Assembly (NCBI GenBank): GCA_034096865.1
Contig: JAWQFJ010001827.1
Span: 210,086-274,085, forward strand
Reading direction: 5' to 3'
Length of the DNA: 64,000 nucleotides
From: Theodoxus fluviatilis
Taxonomy: Eukaryota; Mollusca; Gastropoda; Cycloneritida; Neritidae
Shown here: in pieces, positions 1-10,385 of the stretch
How positions within the stretch are numbered: position 1 is the stretch's first letter
How the letters are laid out: the number at the start of each line of letters is the position of its first letter
Made by a program: the position numbers and the translations under genes
The notes under the pieces: model-generated
Databases searched by the model: none
Told to the model about the DNA's origin: nothing
Seen by the model: only the letters and a program-made list of their open reading frames with translations

Positions 1-540
1 TGGGTTAGAGGAGCTGAAGGTCACACAATAAGCAGTGACTTGGGTTAGAGGAGCTGAAGGTCACACAATAAGCAGTGACTTGGGTTAGAGGAGCTGAAGA
101 TCACACAATAAGCAGTGACTTGGGTTAGAGGAGCTGAAGGTCACACAATAAGCAGTGACTTGGGTTAGAGGAGCTGAAGGTCACACAATAAGCAGTGACT
201 TGGGTTAGAGGAGCTGAAGGTCACACAATAAGCAGTGACTTGGGTTAGAGGAGCTGAAGATCACACAATAAGCAGTGACTTGGGTTAGAGGAGCTGAAGA
301 TCACACAATAAGCAGTGACTTGGGTTAGAGGAGCTGAAGATCACACAATAAGCAGTGACTTGGGTTAGAGGAGCTGAAGATCACACAATAAGCAGTGACT
401 TGGGTTAGAGGAGCTGAAGATCACACAATAAGCAGTGACTTGGGTTAGAGGAGCTGAAGATCACACAATAAGCAGTGACTTGGGTTAGAGGAGCTGAAGA
501 TCACACAATAAGCAGTGACTTGGGTTAGAGGAGCTGAAGA
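1..540. repeat. 40-bp tandem satellite, 13.5 units
   Basis: The unit TGGGTTAGAGGAGCTGAAGR continues with TCACACAATAAGCAGTGACT and repeats head to tail with almost no variation. One position alternates between G and A (GAAGG or GAAGA). In order along the window the units read G G A G G G and then only A, so the variants are clustered, as expected from local unequal exchange. The array runs off the left edge, so its true length is unknown. It ends abruptly at position 541. Confidence 0.97.
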
Positions 541-609
541 CCAGGGGTGTGTTGCCTACGCTAGGTACCCTCCACGAGGGCAAGCTGGGAGCGAGGCAAG
601 CATTGAAAG

Positions 610-758
610 ATGTCTAAGAAATTACCAATTATCAACTGGCAAGGTGGAAGTCCAAGAGAACATGACTGCATCCAGGTGCGAGAGTTGGTGAAGAAGTTGC
701 CGTTTGACAAAATAACTGATGATACAGACATCACAGCAGTTTTTCACTTGATAGAACA
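610..758 (+). pseudogene. Left half of an unrecognised ORF split by a LINE
   Basis: An ATG at 610 opens a frame of 49 codons with a non-repetitive, protein-like composition (begins MSKKLPIINWQGG). The frame is interrupted inside the 15-bp duplication TCACTTGATAGAACA at 744-758, where a LINE has inserted. The same 15 bases recur at 2711-2725. If the insertion is ignored, the frame stays open beyond it to a stop at 2868-2870, giving about 97 residues. I do not recognise the product. It could be an exon, a small gene, part of an older mobile element, or a chance open frame. The uninterrupted continuation is the only support for coding. Confidence 0.45.
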
Positions 759-2710
759 ACAACAACAACAAAACAGTTTATTGTGTAGGCCATTGGCCCA
801 TTACAATCGGTAGCATTACACAACATTGTCAACATGTGTCGTCTGATATAACTAATGTGAGGCCCTATCATTCATGTATTAGACGAAAGCTTCACTTAAA
901 TAACAAAACATTTATGCATCATAGTACATATAAAGAAAGAATTATTCACCGCAGAATCAGTAGCTTCTGCTCTCCTTTTAAAACCACAGTGTAGATAGAC
1001 ACTGACAGCTTGAATAACATATGTCTCCTTTGCAGAGAACAACTGCACAAGGGGTTTTACATCATTGTTTTGAACATTCAGTATTATATACTTCATTCTA
1101 ATGTCTTCATATGCTGGACAGTACAGAAGAAAATGTTGTTCGTCAGCTGGACACAGGATTTCATAATTCTCATTGGAATACCTTTGTTTATGCAGTGTTA
1201 ATTCGCTAATGCCAAAGCAAAAGCCTATCCATACATCTCAGAAAACTTTTTCGATTCAGGTTATAAAGATACACTTCATTTCCAAAGGTTATTTTTAAAC
1301 TCCCTGTATGATTTAAAATGATTATTCCTATTCAGATCAGACTTCCAACCAGTAATAAACTTTTGTATTGATTGTGCTTTGAGCATTTGCAAAGAGTTAT
1401 GTTCGTTTACCACTTTCTGGGCTACCCAGCATTTTCAAACCCATTTTCCATGAGGACAGTATGAATTTTTGAAGCCCAATTATTGCCGTCAAGGCTTCTC
1501 AGCATTGATCTATACATCATGTTTGGAAATCTGCTGTTGTTCATTTTCCAAATTTTTAACCAATATTTAATTGATCTCATCACAGCATTGATGTGTCACC
1601 ATAGACCATAGCATTAGGTGTCCTTATACTGACAATGAGATACTGCTTCAGTAGAAGTAGGTGTACGACTTCAAGCATTTGGCAACCATCTAATCCCCAC
1701 ACTTTCGAGACATACAGTAGTATTGGTTGAATTTGTGAATCTGAGATTCTAAAGAAGACGTAAGGAGTTACATATACAAGATTTTGAAAAAAAAAAAAAA
1801 GTTTTTTGGCTACTGCAGCCTTATCTCTACAAACACGATCACACAAAATTGAATTCATATTCAACTTTGTCAACAATACTTGTAATGCCAATATTCCTGG
1901 ACTCTGATACGACTTTGAGTAAATGTCCACCCAGTTGAAACGACATGATCTTGATTTTTCTGTAATTCACTCTCAATCCTAGTCTATTTGATGCTTTACT
2001 AAGATTATCTATTTGATTTTGTAAACCCATAACAGTGCCTTATAGCAGAATAATGTCATCGGCACAAAGAAGCAGATTAATATTGGGACAATATTAGAAT
2101 AATATTGCCCTGCTTCAAGCCCATGTGAGATTCAAAGAAATCTGACGTCATTCCATCACATTTAACACAACATTTCACTGTTTTGTAAGTAGACTTTAAC
2201 ATCCTCTCCATTTTCCCAACAATCCTATTTTGTTCAAGAATATACCATAAGGCTTGCCAATTGATGGTGTTGCTTTCTTAAAATCAACAGACAGCATAAA
2301 CTTTTTTGTGCTTCTGCAGGTATCGTTGTACAATAGTATGCATAACAAATATATTATCTATAGTTGAGTAACATTTACAAGAACCTGCCTGTTCTTCACC
2401 GATTATCCCATTGTCATTTGCCCACATATATGTTGCATGAATGCTTTACTGAGATGGTTTGTCCAAGAAATGGGCCGGTAGTTATCAGGATCATTCGCAT
2501 CACCTGATTTGTGTGGAGGAACAATAACTGAATATGCCCACTGGTAAAGGGAATTCAGAATTTTTAAACAGATAATTACATAATTTCTGTAGATATGGTA
2601 AAAGCTCTCGTGATGTGCACCTTAGCATTTCAGCCAGAATGTTGTCTCCCCCAGGTGCCTTCCCTGATTTGAGACAATTTATAGCATCTGCTATCTCTGA
2701 GGTAGTGATC
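759..2710 (-). mobile_element. 5'-truncated non-LTR retrotransposon (LINE)
   Basis: The - strand encodes decayed reverse transcriptase. Around 2600-2710 it reads a block with SEIADAINCLKSGKAPGGD, typical of the region before the RT fingers. Around 1839-2030 it has the LQNQIDNLSKAS and GLRVNYRKIK blocks that follow the catalytic box. Around 1600-1760 comes a SQIQPILLY-type block. The frames are broken repeatedly, so the element is dead. Its 3' end on the - strand carries a GGCC-AAT-GGCC hairpin, an AATAAA and a (TTG)n tail at about 759-775. It is bounded by a perfect 15-bp target-site duplication (744-758 and 2711-2725), which also shows that the 5' end was truncated on insertion. Confidence 0.88.
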
Positions 2711-2725
2711 TCACTTGATAGAACA

Positions 2726-2870
2726 TTCCATGGTGACATCTCAAATGGCACGGCCGGAAAAGCCGGGACCTTTTTCAACGAAAAGAAAGCAACCCGGATA
2801 CAATTGTAGACAATTTTATCGAAAATGTTGTGCCTGGATACACTTCGATCAATTCAAGGGACATAATTGA
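2726..2870 (+). pseudogene. Right half of the unrecognised ORF split by the LINE
   Basis: This stretch continues the reading frame of 610-758. Position 2726 supplies the third base of the codon begun at 757-758, and 47 further sense codons precede TGA at 2868-2870. The composition is basic with several Cys (for example NCRQFYRKCCAW). No family is recognised. See the left half for the reasoning. Confidence 0.4.
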
Positions 2871-3508
2871 GAGAGTGGTCATATACAGTGCTTCATAGAT
2901 GCAAACAATAAAATTAATTTCTGCAGTGTTAGTCCAGAAATAACCTATACACATACTCCTCAAAATATACTAAGAAAAACTTGAACTGCATGTACGTACG
3001 CTTTTCCATTCTTGGACAGTGAAAAGCACATTACAGGCACTGTCGTCTATGAGTGGCAACCCAATTGGCACGGTCTTTGCCCTTTTGGTTCATTCGGGCC
3101 TCTGCAGCTAGACGCGGCGAGGTTCCTATGGAGTTACCTCGTCCACCCTCCTTAGCAGCAAGTGCTTCCTTGTGAACGAGACGCCATAGGCAACGCCTTG
3201 ATCTCGAGTTTCTCTCGAGGTTTTTGAATAATACTTAAGAAATGCGCCCCAGCTGTTGTGATGTAGTAGAGTGCACACTGCTTGCCTTTTAAACAGAGAA
3301 ATGATAAAAAGAAACTATCAAAATAATGGGGAAATACAAATTAAATCCACAAATAAAAAGAAACGATCAGAACAAAGAGCAAATACAAGTTAAATAGAGA
3401 AATAAGAAAAACATTTACTATGAATGTGCCAATCTACTACCGTGAATAGGAAAGGTTATATGACTAGCATTCTGCACTCTCCTGCAACATCTTCACCTTC
3501 TGTTGATA

Positions 3509-3512
<4 letters not shown>

Positions 3513-3585
<73 letters not shown>

Positions 3586-3880
3586 CTTCTCTCTCTCTCT
3601 CTACCCCTCCCCCCTTCTCTCTCTCTCTCTACCCCTCCCCCCTTCTCTCTCTCTCTACCCCTCCCCCATTCTCTCTCTCTCTCTACCCCTCCCCCTTCTC
3701 TCTCTCTCTCTACCCCTCCCCCCCTTCTCTCCCCTCTCCCCCCCTTTCTCTCCCCTCTCCCCCCTTTCTTCCCCTCTCCCCTCCCTCTCTTCTACCCCCC
3801 CCTCTCTCTCTCTCCCCCCCCCCCTCTCTCCCTCCCCCCCCTTCTCTCTCCTCTCCCCCCCCCTCTCTCCCCCTTACCCT

Positions 3881-3960
<80 letters not shown>
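3513..3960. repeat. (CT)n and C-rich low-complexity tract
   Basis: About 450 bp consist almost entirely of CT dinucleotides and CCCCTCTC-type variants. Any open frames here (Leu/Ser/Pro repeats) are by-products of the composition. The tract lies upstream of the kinase exon at 4087, inside an intron. Confidence 0.97.
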
Positions 3961-3963
<3 letters not shown>

Positions 3964-4086
3964 ATCCTGAATTATGATGTCACAATAGGCCACACTAAGT
4001 CTGGAGTAGTTTGTGTTGGAGGGTCAGATCAGATGTTACTTCATTTTTGTTGCTGAGTTTGAAACAATTTTAATTAATGTTTCCAG

Positions 4087-4183
4087 GATCCAGACGTACA
4101 GCCAGTCAACCATGCCCATCATCGAACACTACCGAAAGAAAGGTCTGGTGTCAGAGCTGGAGGCAGCCAAAACAGCAGAGGAG
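4087..4183 (+). CDS. CMPK1: UMP-CMP kinase, penultimate coding exon
   Basis: The exon lies between an acceptor (tgtttccag|g) and a donor (gag|gtgagc). After one base completing a split codon, it encodes 32 residues: IQTYSQSTMPIIEHYRKKG, then LVSELEAAKTAEE. UMP-CMP kinases carry this pattern (IQTY-x-QST-x-PII-x-x-Y) in the last helices after the LID region. The enzyme transfers phosphate from ATP to UMP, CMP or dCMP in the cytosol and nucleus. The exon ends in phase 0 and joins exactly to the exon at 10341. Earlier exons must lie left of the window, because none appear in 1-4086. Adenylate kinase 1 is the main alternative, but its equivalent segment usually reads YYKATEPVI, so UMP-CMP kinase fits better. 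Confidence 0.82.
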
Positions 4184-4240
4184 GTGAGCTGAAAGATCCA
4201 AATCTGCAAGTCAGGTGTTCACTAGCTTTTGCTTGCTTTT

Positions 4241-5112
4241 TTGACTCACATGCGAAGCAAAAGTGAGTCTATGTACTGAGCCGTGTCGTCCGTCCGTCCG
4301 GGCGTCCGGGCGTCCGTCCGGGCGTCCGTCCGTCCGTAAAAAACTTAAACGTTGGATTTTTCTCGGAGACTATTAAGTCTATCAACACCAAATGTGGCAT
4401 GATGGTGTATGATGACAAGGCCTCAAAAAACATACATAGTGACTTGACCTTGCTTCAAGGTCAAGGTCACAGGAGCCATAAATGTGGTCTCAAAAACAGT
4501 CATTTTTCACATTTTCCCAATTTTCTCCCACGTTATTGAGAATGGCGACCTTAGCTACAAGTGGTATATAGGTCAAAGCAAGCCCTATCTTTTGATACCA
4601 GTTTGGTTGACCTTGCTTCAAGGTCAAGGTCACAGGAGCTCTTCAAAGTTGGATTGTATACATATTTTGAAGTGACCTTGACCCTGAACTATGGAAGATA
4701 ACTGTTTCAAACTTAATAATTATGTGGGGCACATGTTATACTTTCATCATGAGACACATTTGGTCACATATCATCAAGGTCAAGGTCACTTTGACCCTTA
4801 TGAAATGTGACCAAAATGGGGTAGTGAACCACTAAAAGTGACTATATCTCATGGTAGAAAGTGCCAATGAGCACCATTGTGCTTCCTATGTCTTGAATTA
4901 ACAGCTTTGTGTTGCATGACCTTGGATGACCTTGACCTTGGGTCAAGGTCACATGTATTTTGGTAGGAAAAATGTGTAAAGCATTTCTTTGTGTATGATG
5001 TCATTGGTAGGTTTAGTTGTTTGACCTTGACCTTGAAGGTCACCTGAAGGTCAAGGTCATATAAAGGTCAAGGTCAAGCATGTGAGTCGTATGGGCTTTG
5101 CCCTTCTTGTTT
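4241..5112. mobile_element. AAGGTCA-rich short element, copy 1
   Basis: This 872-bp interspersed element begins TTGACTCACATGCGAAGC and ends GGGCTTTGCCCTTCTTGTTT. A perfect 11-bp inverted repeat lies at the ends (GACTCACATGC at 4243-4253, GCATGTGAGTC at 5078-5088). A second copy at 11123-11972 is nearly identical by eye, apart from a shorter CCGTCC stretch near the start and a small change near the end. It encodes no plausible transposase, so it resembles a non-autonomous DNA element. Clusters of TCAAGGTCA and its complement occur throughout. It sits in the last intron of the UMP-CMP kinase gene. Confidence 0.85.
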
Positions 5113-5214
5113 TAATGGTGTTAGTCCAAGCTTTCTTTGGTGGGATGGTTAGCTGGCAAACCAAATGATTCTGAAAGATTAACTTTACACAAGTGTGGGG
5201 TTGGGTGGGTGGGG

Positions 5215-7263
5215 ATATGGTGTATGGGGGTTTCGGAGGTGGTGACGGAATGTGTGTGGGGAATGGTGGGTAGATGGTGGGTAGTGGATGAGGGGGTGGT
5301 GGTAGTAGGTGGTGGGTATGGATGAGGGGGTGCTGGATATGGATGAGGGAGTGGTGGTAGGTGGTGGATACAGGAAAAGAGGGAATGGTGGGTAGGGGAT
5401 GGGTGGTAGGTGGGAGATAAGAGGTGGTGGGTAGTGGAGGGGGGTGGGGGGGTTTGAAGGTGGTGAGCAGGGAACGAGGGGGTAGTGGGAGGTGATGGGT
5501 AGTGGAGGAGGGGGTGGTGGGTAGTGGAGGAGAGGGTGGGGGGTGATAAAGTGAGAGGTAGTGGGTAGTGGATGAGGGGGTGGTGGGTAGTGGAGGAGAG
5601 GGTGGGGGGTGATAAAGTGAGAGGTAGTGGGTAGTGAATGAGGGGGTGGTGATTAGTGGGAGGTGGTGGGTAGTGGATGAGGGGGTGGTAATAAGTGGGA
5701 GGTGGTGGTTAGTGGAGGAGGGGGTGGTGGGTAGTGGAGGAGAGGGTGGGGGGTGATAAAGTGAGAGGTAGTGGGTAGTGGATGAGGGGGTGGTGGTAAG
5801 TGGGAGGTGGTGTTTAGTGGATGAGGGTGGGATGGTAGGTGATGGGCAGTGAATGAGGGGCTGGTGATAAGTGGGGGGTGGGTGGTGGTGGATGAGGGGG
5901 TGATGATAAGTGGGATGTGGTGGTTAGTGGATGAGGGGGTGGTGGTTAGTGGATGAGGGGGTGGTAATAAGTGGGAGGTGGTGGTTAGTGGATGAGGGGG
6001 GGGGGGGGGAGTGGTAGGTGGTGGTTAGTGGATGAGGGGGGGGGGATAGTGGTAGGTGGTGGTTAGTCATAGTGGATGAGGGGGGGGGGGGGTGGTAGGT
6101 GGACTGCAGTGAATGAGGGGGTGGTGATAGGAGGTGGTGGGTAGTGGATAAGGGGGTGGTGGTGGTTGGTGGATGAGGGGGGGTGGTGGTAGGTGGTGGG
6201 TAGTGGATGAGGGGGGGGGGGGGGATGGTAGGTGGTGGGTAGTGAATGAGGGGAGAATGGGAGGTGGTGGGTAGTGAGTGGATGAGGGGGGGGGGGGGGT
6301 GATGGTAGGTGGTGGGTAGTGGATGAGGGGGTGGTGATAAGTGGGAGGTGGTGGGTAGTGGATTAGGGTGTGGTGATAAGTGGAAGGTGGTGAGTAGTGG
6401 ATGAGGGAGTGATGATGTGGGAGGTGGTGGGTAGTGGATGAGGGGGGATGGGCAGTGGATGAGGGGGTGGTGGTAAGTGGGAAGTGGTGGGTTGGTTGAT
6501 GAGGGGAAAATGGTAGGTGGTGGGTAGTGGGAGGTGGTGGGTAGTGGATGAGGGGGGGGGGGGGGGGGGTAAGTGGGAGGTGTTGGGTAGTTGATGAGGG
6601 GGGAATGGTAGGTGGTGGGTAGTGGATGAGGGGGTGATGAGAGGTGTTGGGTAGTGGATGAGGGGGTGGTGGGTAGTGGATGAGGGGGTGGTGGTAAGTG
6701 GGAGGTGGTTGGTAGTGGATGAGTGAGGAATGGTGTGTAGTGGATGAGGGTTTGGTGGTAGGTGTTGGGTACAGGTGGGTAGTGGATGAGGGGGTGATGA
6801 GAGGTGTTGGGTAGTAGATGAGGGGGTGTTGGGTAGTGGATGAGGGGGTGTTGGGTAGTGGATGAGGGGGTGTTGGGTAGTGGATGAGGGGGTGGTGTTA
6901 GGTGGTGTGTAGTGGATGAGGGGGTGGTGGTAGGTGGTGTGTAGTGGATGAGGGGGGGTGGTAGGTGGTGTGTAGTGGATGAGGGGGTGGTGGTAGGTGG
7001 TGTGTAGTGGATGAGGGGGTGGTGGTAGGTGTTGGGTACAGGTGGGTAGTGGATGAGGGGGTGATGAGAGGTGTTGGGTAGTGGATGAGGGGGTGTTGGG
7101 TAGTGGATGAGGGGGTGCTGGGTAGTGGATGAGGGGGTGGTGGGTAGTGGATGAGGGGGTGGTGGTAAATGGGAGGTGGTTGGTAGTGGATGAGTGGGGA
7201 ATGGTAGGTGGTGTGTAGTGGATGAAGGGGTAATGGGAGGTGTTGGGTAGTGGATGAGGGGGT
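5215..7263. repeat. G-rich minisatellite (GTGGTGGGTAGTGGATGAGG type), left part
   Basis: About 2 kb of irregular repeats are built from GGTGGTGGGTAGTGGATGAG followed by runs of G. Higher-order blocks recur, for example the GTGATAAAGTGAGAGGTAGT block near 5550, 5610 and 5755. The opposite strand reads as a 452-codon Pro/His/Thr frame, which is a by-product of the repeat. A DNA transposon at 7264-9910 interrupts the array, and it resumes at 9911. Confidence 0.95.
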
Positions 7264-7658
7264 CAGGGTTCGTACAGGTCATGGAAAACCTGGAAAGTCA
7301 TGGAATTTGATTTTTCATTTTCCAGGCCTGGAAAGTCATGGAATTTCAACTTAGGTCATGGAAAGTCATGGAATTTAAGAAAGAAAAAAAAGAAACAAAA
7401 AAAGACGTTTTCTAGGCTGTGCTTCGCGCGATACTCTCAATCTAATTTTAAACGCTGAGCACGTCAGGAAAACGTGCCCTTGCATCCCATTGGTTAATTC
7501 TGAAGGCTCGTGTGCCTTCTGCTTCCTGATTGGTTCTTTGGCTAGGTGACCTCGTTTCATTTCCACGCCGGTCCGGTCAGTTGGTTCAAACGAGGACAGA
7601 GTGAAAAGAGATTGTTTTGTTTGTAGTGCAGTGTTTCTTTGAGAATCAGATTATCATC

Positions 7659-8337
7659 ATGCCTGGAAAGTGTCGCTTTCAAGATTCTTGGACAGGAGAC
7701 CCTGAATACCGTGAGTGGGTCATGCGAGCGAGAGTGGATGGGATGGCAAAGTGCCGATTTTGTGAAAAAGACTGATGTATCCAACATGGGAGCGGCAGCG
7801 TTGAAAAGCCACATGAAAGGTGAAAAGCCACCAGGCGCGTGCTAAAAAACACCAAGAAGAAAAGAGCAAACGTCAAACACGAATATCAGATTTTGTTCAA
7901 ACTGCAAAAAATGCTGAGACAGAGAGTGCTTCAAAGGTGATGGTTCCAGCTGGCGCTGCTACGCCGGTCGAAACTAGGCCTGCACCCACTGGCAGTGGCA
8001 GTAGATCTACTGGGATTGACACTTTCTTGACAACAGAGGACACACTGAAAGCAGAAATTTTGTGGACTTTGAAAATGGTCATCTCCCACTTCTCATTCTC
8101 CAGTACCAAAGGAATGAACGAGCTGTTCCGTCGCATGTTTCCCGACAGTGTCATCGCCTCCAAGTTTGCCTTGAGTGAAAGCAAAGCCCGGTACTTGACA
8201 ACTTTGGTCTGGGGCCACATTTCTTAGACATGCTCAAGGCAAAGGCCCGGTCTTCTGATTCTCTGGTGCTGCTCTTTGATGAGTCCCTGAATGCTGAACT
8301 TCAGAAGAAACAGCTGGATATCCATGTCCGATTTTGC
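7659..8337 (+). pseudogene. Truncated BED-type zinc-finger transposase gene
   Basis: The frame starts with ATG at 7659 (MPGKCRFQDSWTGDPEYREW) and shows a BED-like finger: CRFCEKD followed by SHMKGEKHQA. Then come a low-complexity Ser/Thr/Pro linker and a block with TLKAEILWTLKMVISHFSFS, MFPDSVIASKF and a LLFDESLN segment. That FDESLN block resembles the first catalytic-Asp region of the BED-finger transposase-like proteins common in fish and invertebrates. Two frame shifts break it, around 7775-7830 and around 8205. The reading frame becomes meaningless after the LDIHVRF block at 8337, where an imperfect inverted repeat begins. A hAT-like transposase is the likeliest assignment. The 6-bp target-site duplication is unusual for hAT. 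Confidence 0.72.
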
Positions 8338-8540
8338 TATTTACCATTTGGCGCTGGATCGAAATGGCGACCGCATGTCTGTTTCAAAATGTTGCTGTTT
8401 CTAACGTAATTTGGTCAAATATAGTTCTGGTAAAAATAGAATAGCTTAAATATATCATATTCAAGAAGGGGATAATGATATATATGCTCATTTTGAAGCC
8501 ATTTCGAAGACATTAGCGCCATTTCGGTAAATAGCATGAC
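8333..8540. repeat. Imperfect inverted repeat, possible nested MITE
   Basis: TGCTATTTACCATTTGGCGC near 8335 is matched by the complement of GCGCCATTTCGGTAAATAGCA near 8517-8537. Similarity continues for about 40 bp per arm around a loop of about 110 bp. The left arm starts exactly where the transposase frame ends, which suggests a small nested insertion. No clear target-site duplication was found. Confidence 0.4.
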
Positions 8541-9910
8541 CGTCAAAATCACACAATGGCGAGTAAGAGCGTGACGGCGCAGATGCGATTTTGACGGACA
8601 AATCAGCTTAAATAGGTTAGTTTATTGGGGTTTTTGTTTCAGTTTATGCTAGAACAATCATTTAGGAAGATATTTATTGCAATATTTTGCACATATTGGA
8701 AAAAGTATTGTAGAACTCGGGACCTTCAGCGAGTGCTAAATAGACGCCGCACGCGATGTTCGAAGAAATTTCATCAGACCGGAAGTGGCCGTCGGTTCGA
8801 TAGAATCCACTTTTTCTAGGATTCGCACATATCAATAACACAAAATACCAATGTAACATGAAAGATGAAAGTCTTTCTGAGTTGTCTAATTTTTTTTAAC
8901 TAGTGGTAGGATTCCGTGGTAATTTGTATCAAATATTTGCGCTACTACAGTACTAGCCAAAATGCACTCGGCAATACCACTTCACTTTCATGGCTAATTG
9001 TGGACAATCCACAAAATATTGTGAATAAAAACAAGAATGAAAGTTGTTTATGAAGCAGAAGGTTTCAAGAACATGTGTCGTGTAGTTTTGTGTTAATCCG
9101 TCTTATTTCCGCTGAGAACATACAAGCCGATTACGTAAAAAAAACACCCTCCGCCACTACCGACTCGCGGTGGCTCGACGGAGTTTGCATTTCGCGACTC
9201 GGGTTGGTCTCTTCTAAACACTCGTCCGTCGAAGTTTCTCATTTGATCAAGTTGAAACTTTACTACTCATTAGAGGAAAGATTGCTCTTTCGTTCGGTGT
9301 ATGTTTGAACTTCCGGTGAAAATCGAAAGACGAGTTATGGATGAAAGTTCGAACGTCATCGGACATTTTGTTAAAATTTGCTCACTCCCGCTTTTCCGAT
9401 GAATTTCGTACAGACACCCTCGGATTCTACAAGATTTCCCCCTTCCAACGCTATATTCGATGTTAATGTACGATGAATCTACTTTTTGTCTAGCGCCCGG
9501 ATTGTGCGCTTGAAAGGAGAAAACAGGCGGAAATTTTCCACCTGTTTGCGTGTACATCGGACCGCAATGGCGTTGTGTAGACGCGTGCTCGATTACCACA
9601 TTCAGCGTGCGTTAATCGTTGAAGCACCAGACAATTTGGGACAAAAGTATCATCATTTTAAGGAGTACTTGTTTGAAAATTTTCTGCATTTGTCAGTTTT
9701 TGAATCAATCGGCTGTAAAAATAATAAAAAGAATTATATTTTTTTTTACAACGGGTGTATTGTGCTTGAGTTTGGTCGTGCGCCATACACTTTTCTCTTT
9801 AAAATTGTCATGTATCACAGTACGCTAGGTCATGGAAAATGTTGTTGAAGGTCATGGAAAGTCATGGAAAAGTCATGGAATTTTGTATCTAAAAACCTGT
9901 ACGAACCCTG

Positions 9911-10115
9911 GGGGGTGGTGGTAGGTGGTGTGTAGTGGATGAGGGGGTGGTGGTAGGTGGTGGGTACAGGAAAATAGAAAGTGGTGGGTAGTGGATGGGT
10001 GGTAAGTGGGAGATGGTGGGTAGTGCATGAGTGTGTGTTGGTAGGTGGGAAGTAGATGGGGAGGTGGGTAGTAGGAGATTGGGAGTAGTGGTAGATAGTG
10101 GGTGGTAGTAGATAA
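9911..10115. repeat. G-rich minisatellite, right part
   Basis: This continues the GGTGGTGGTAGGTGGTGTGTAG repeat that stops at 7263. The two parts join cleanly when the 2.6 kb transposon and one copy of GGGGGT are removed. Confidence 0.93.
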
Positions 10116-10340
10116 TTTGATAGTCAGACTTGTTCATGTATATATATATATTTCATATATAATGACTCTTTCAGTTTGGTCATCTTGTCTGCTCCGCTTG
10201 ATGATTGGATAATCAAACCAATCTTAAAAATTACATTTTCTCCAACTTGCTTGGCATGAAGAAGTTGTCACCATGATTACTTGTAAGGAATGAATGAATT
10301 TGATGAGGTGCATCATACTTTGTAAATCTCTCTATTGCAG

Positions 10341-10385
10341 GTCTTTGCAGATGTTGAGAAGGTTTTCACCACTCTTGCCAAATAG
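10341..10385 (+). CDS. CMPK1: UMP-CMP kinase, last coding exon
   Basis: The acceptor (tctattgcag|gtctttg) opens a phase-0 exon of 14 codons, VFADVEKVFTTLAK, ending in TAG at 10383-10385. It matches the usual kinase C-terminus (an E-V-F-x-x-V-x-x-x-F pattern) and joins the exon ending at 4183 without a frame change. The intron is 6157 bp and contains the first AAGGTCA element, the minisatellite and the BED-finger transposon. The small size makes homology alone weak. The in-phase junction and correct C-terminal pattern make the call secure when combined with the upstream exon. Confidence 0.8.
   Translation, partial: VFADVEKVFTTLAK

Larger units (their letters stand above)
7264..9910 (+). mobile_element. 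BED-finger DNA transposon inserted in the minisatellite
   Basis: The termini are inverted repeats starting CAGGGTTCGTACAGGT (7264) and ending with the complement of CAGGGTTCGTACAGG (9910). Subterminal GTCATGGAA motifs occur repeatedly at both ends. The flanks show a 6-bp direct repeat GGGGGT (7258-7263 and 9911-9916), which matches one intact GAGGGGGTGGTGG unit of the minisatellite if the element is removed. The + strand holds the N-terminal part of a transposase-like gene (7659-8340). The remaining 1.5 kb carries no recognisable coding sequence, so the copy is defective. Confidence 0.85.

Noticed and set aside
1..540. Regularly spaced repeats that could suggest a CRISPR array
   Set aside because: The repeats are contiguous with no variable spacers, and the surroundings are eukaryotic.
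2992..3240. GC-rich stretch with possible SINE-like appearance
   Set aside because: I could not find box A/B promoter motifs, a tail or a second copy in the window.
3424..4056. Leu/Ser/Pro open frames of 155-210 codons
   Set aside because: They are produced by the CT and C-rich tract and have no non-repetitive core.
4484..4675. A 63-codon frame conserved exactly in both AAGGTCA elements (also 11338-11529)
   Set aside because: The two copies are nearly identical everywhere, so identity of the frame is no evidence for coding. The peptide has no known domain.
5924..7282. 452-codon open frame on the - strand rich in Pro, His and Thr
   Set aside because: It is a translation of the G-rich minisatellite and contains only repeats of the unit. 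A real protein is not supported.
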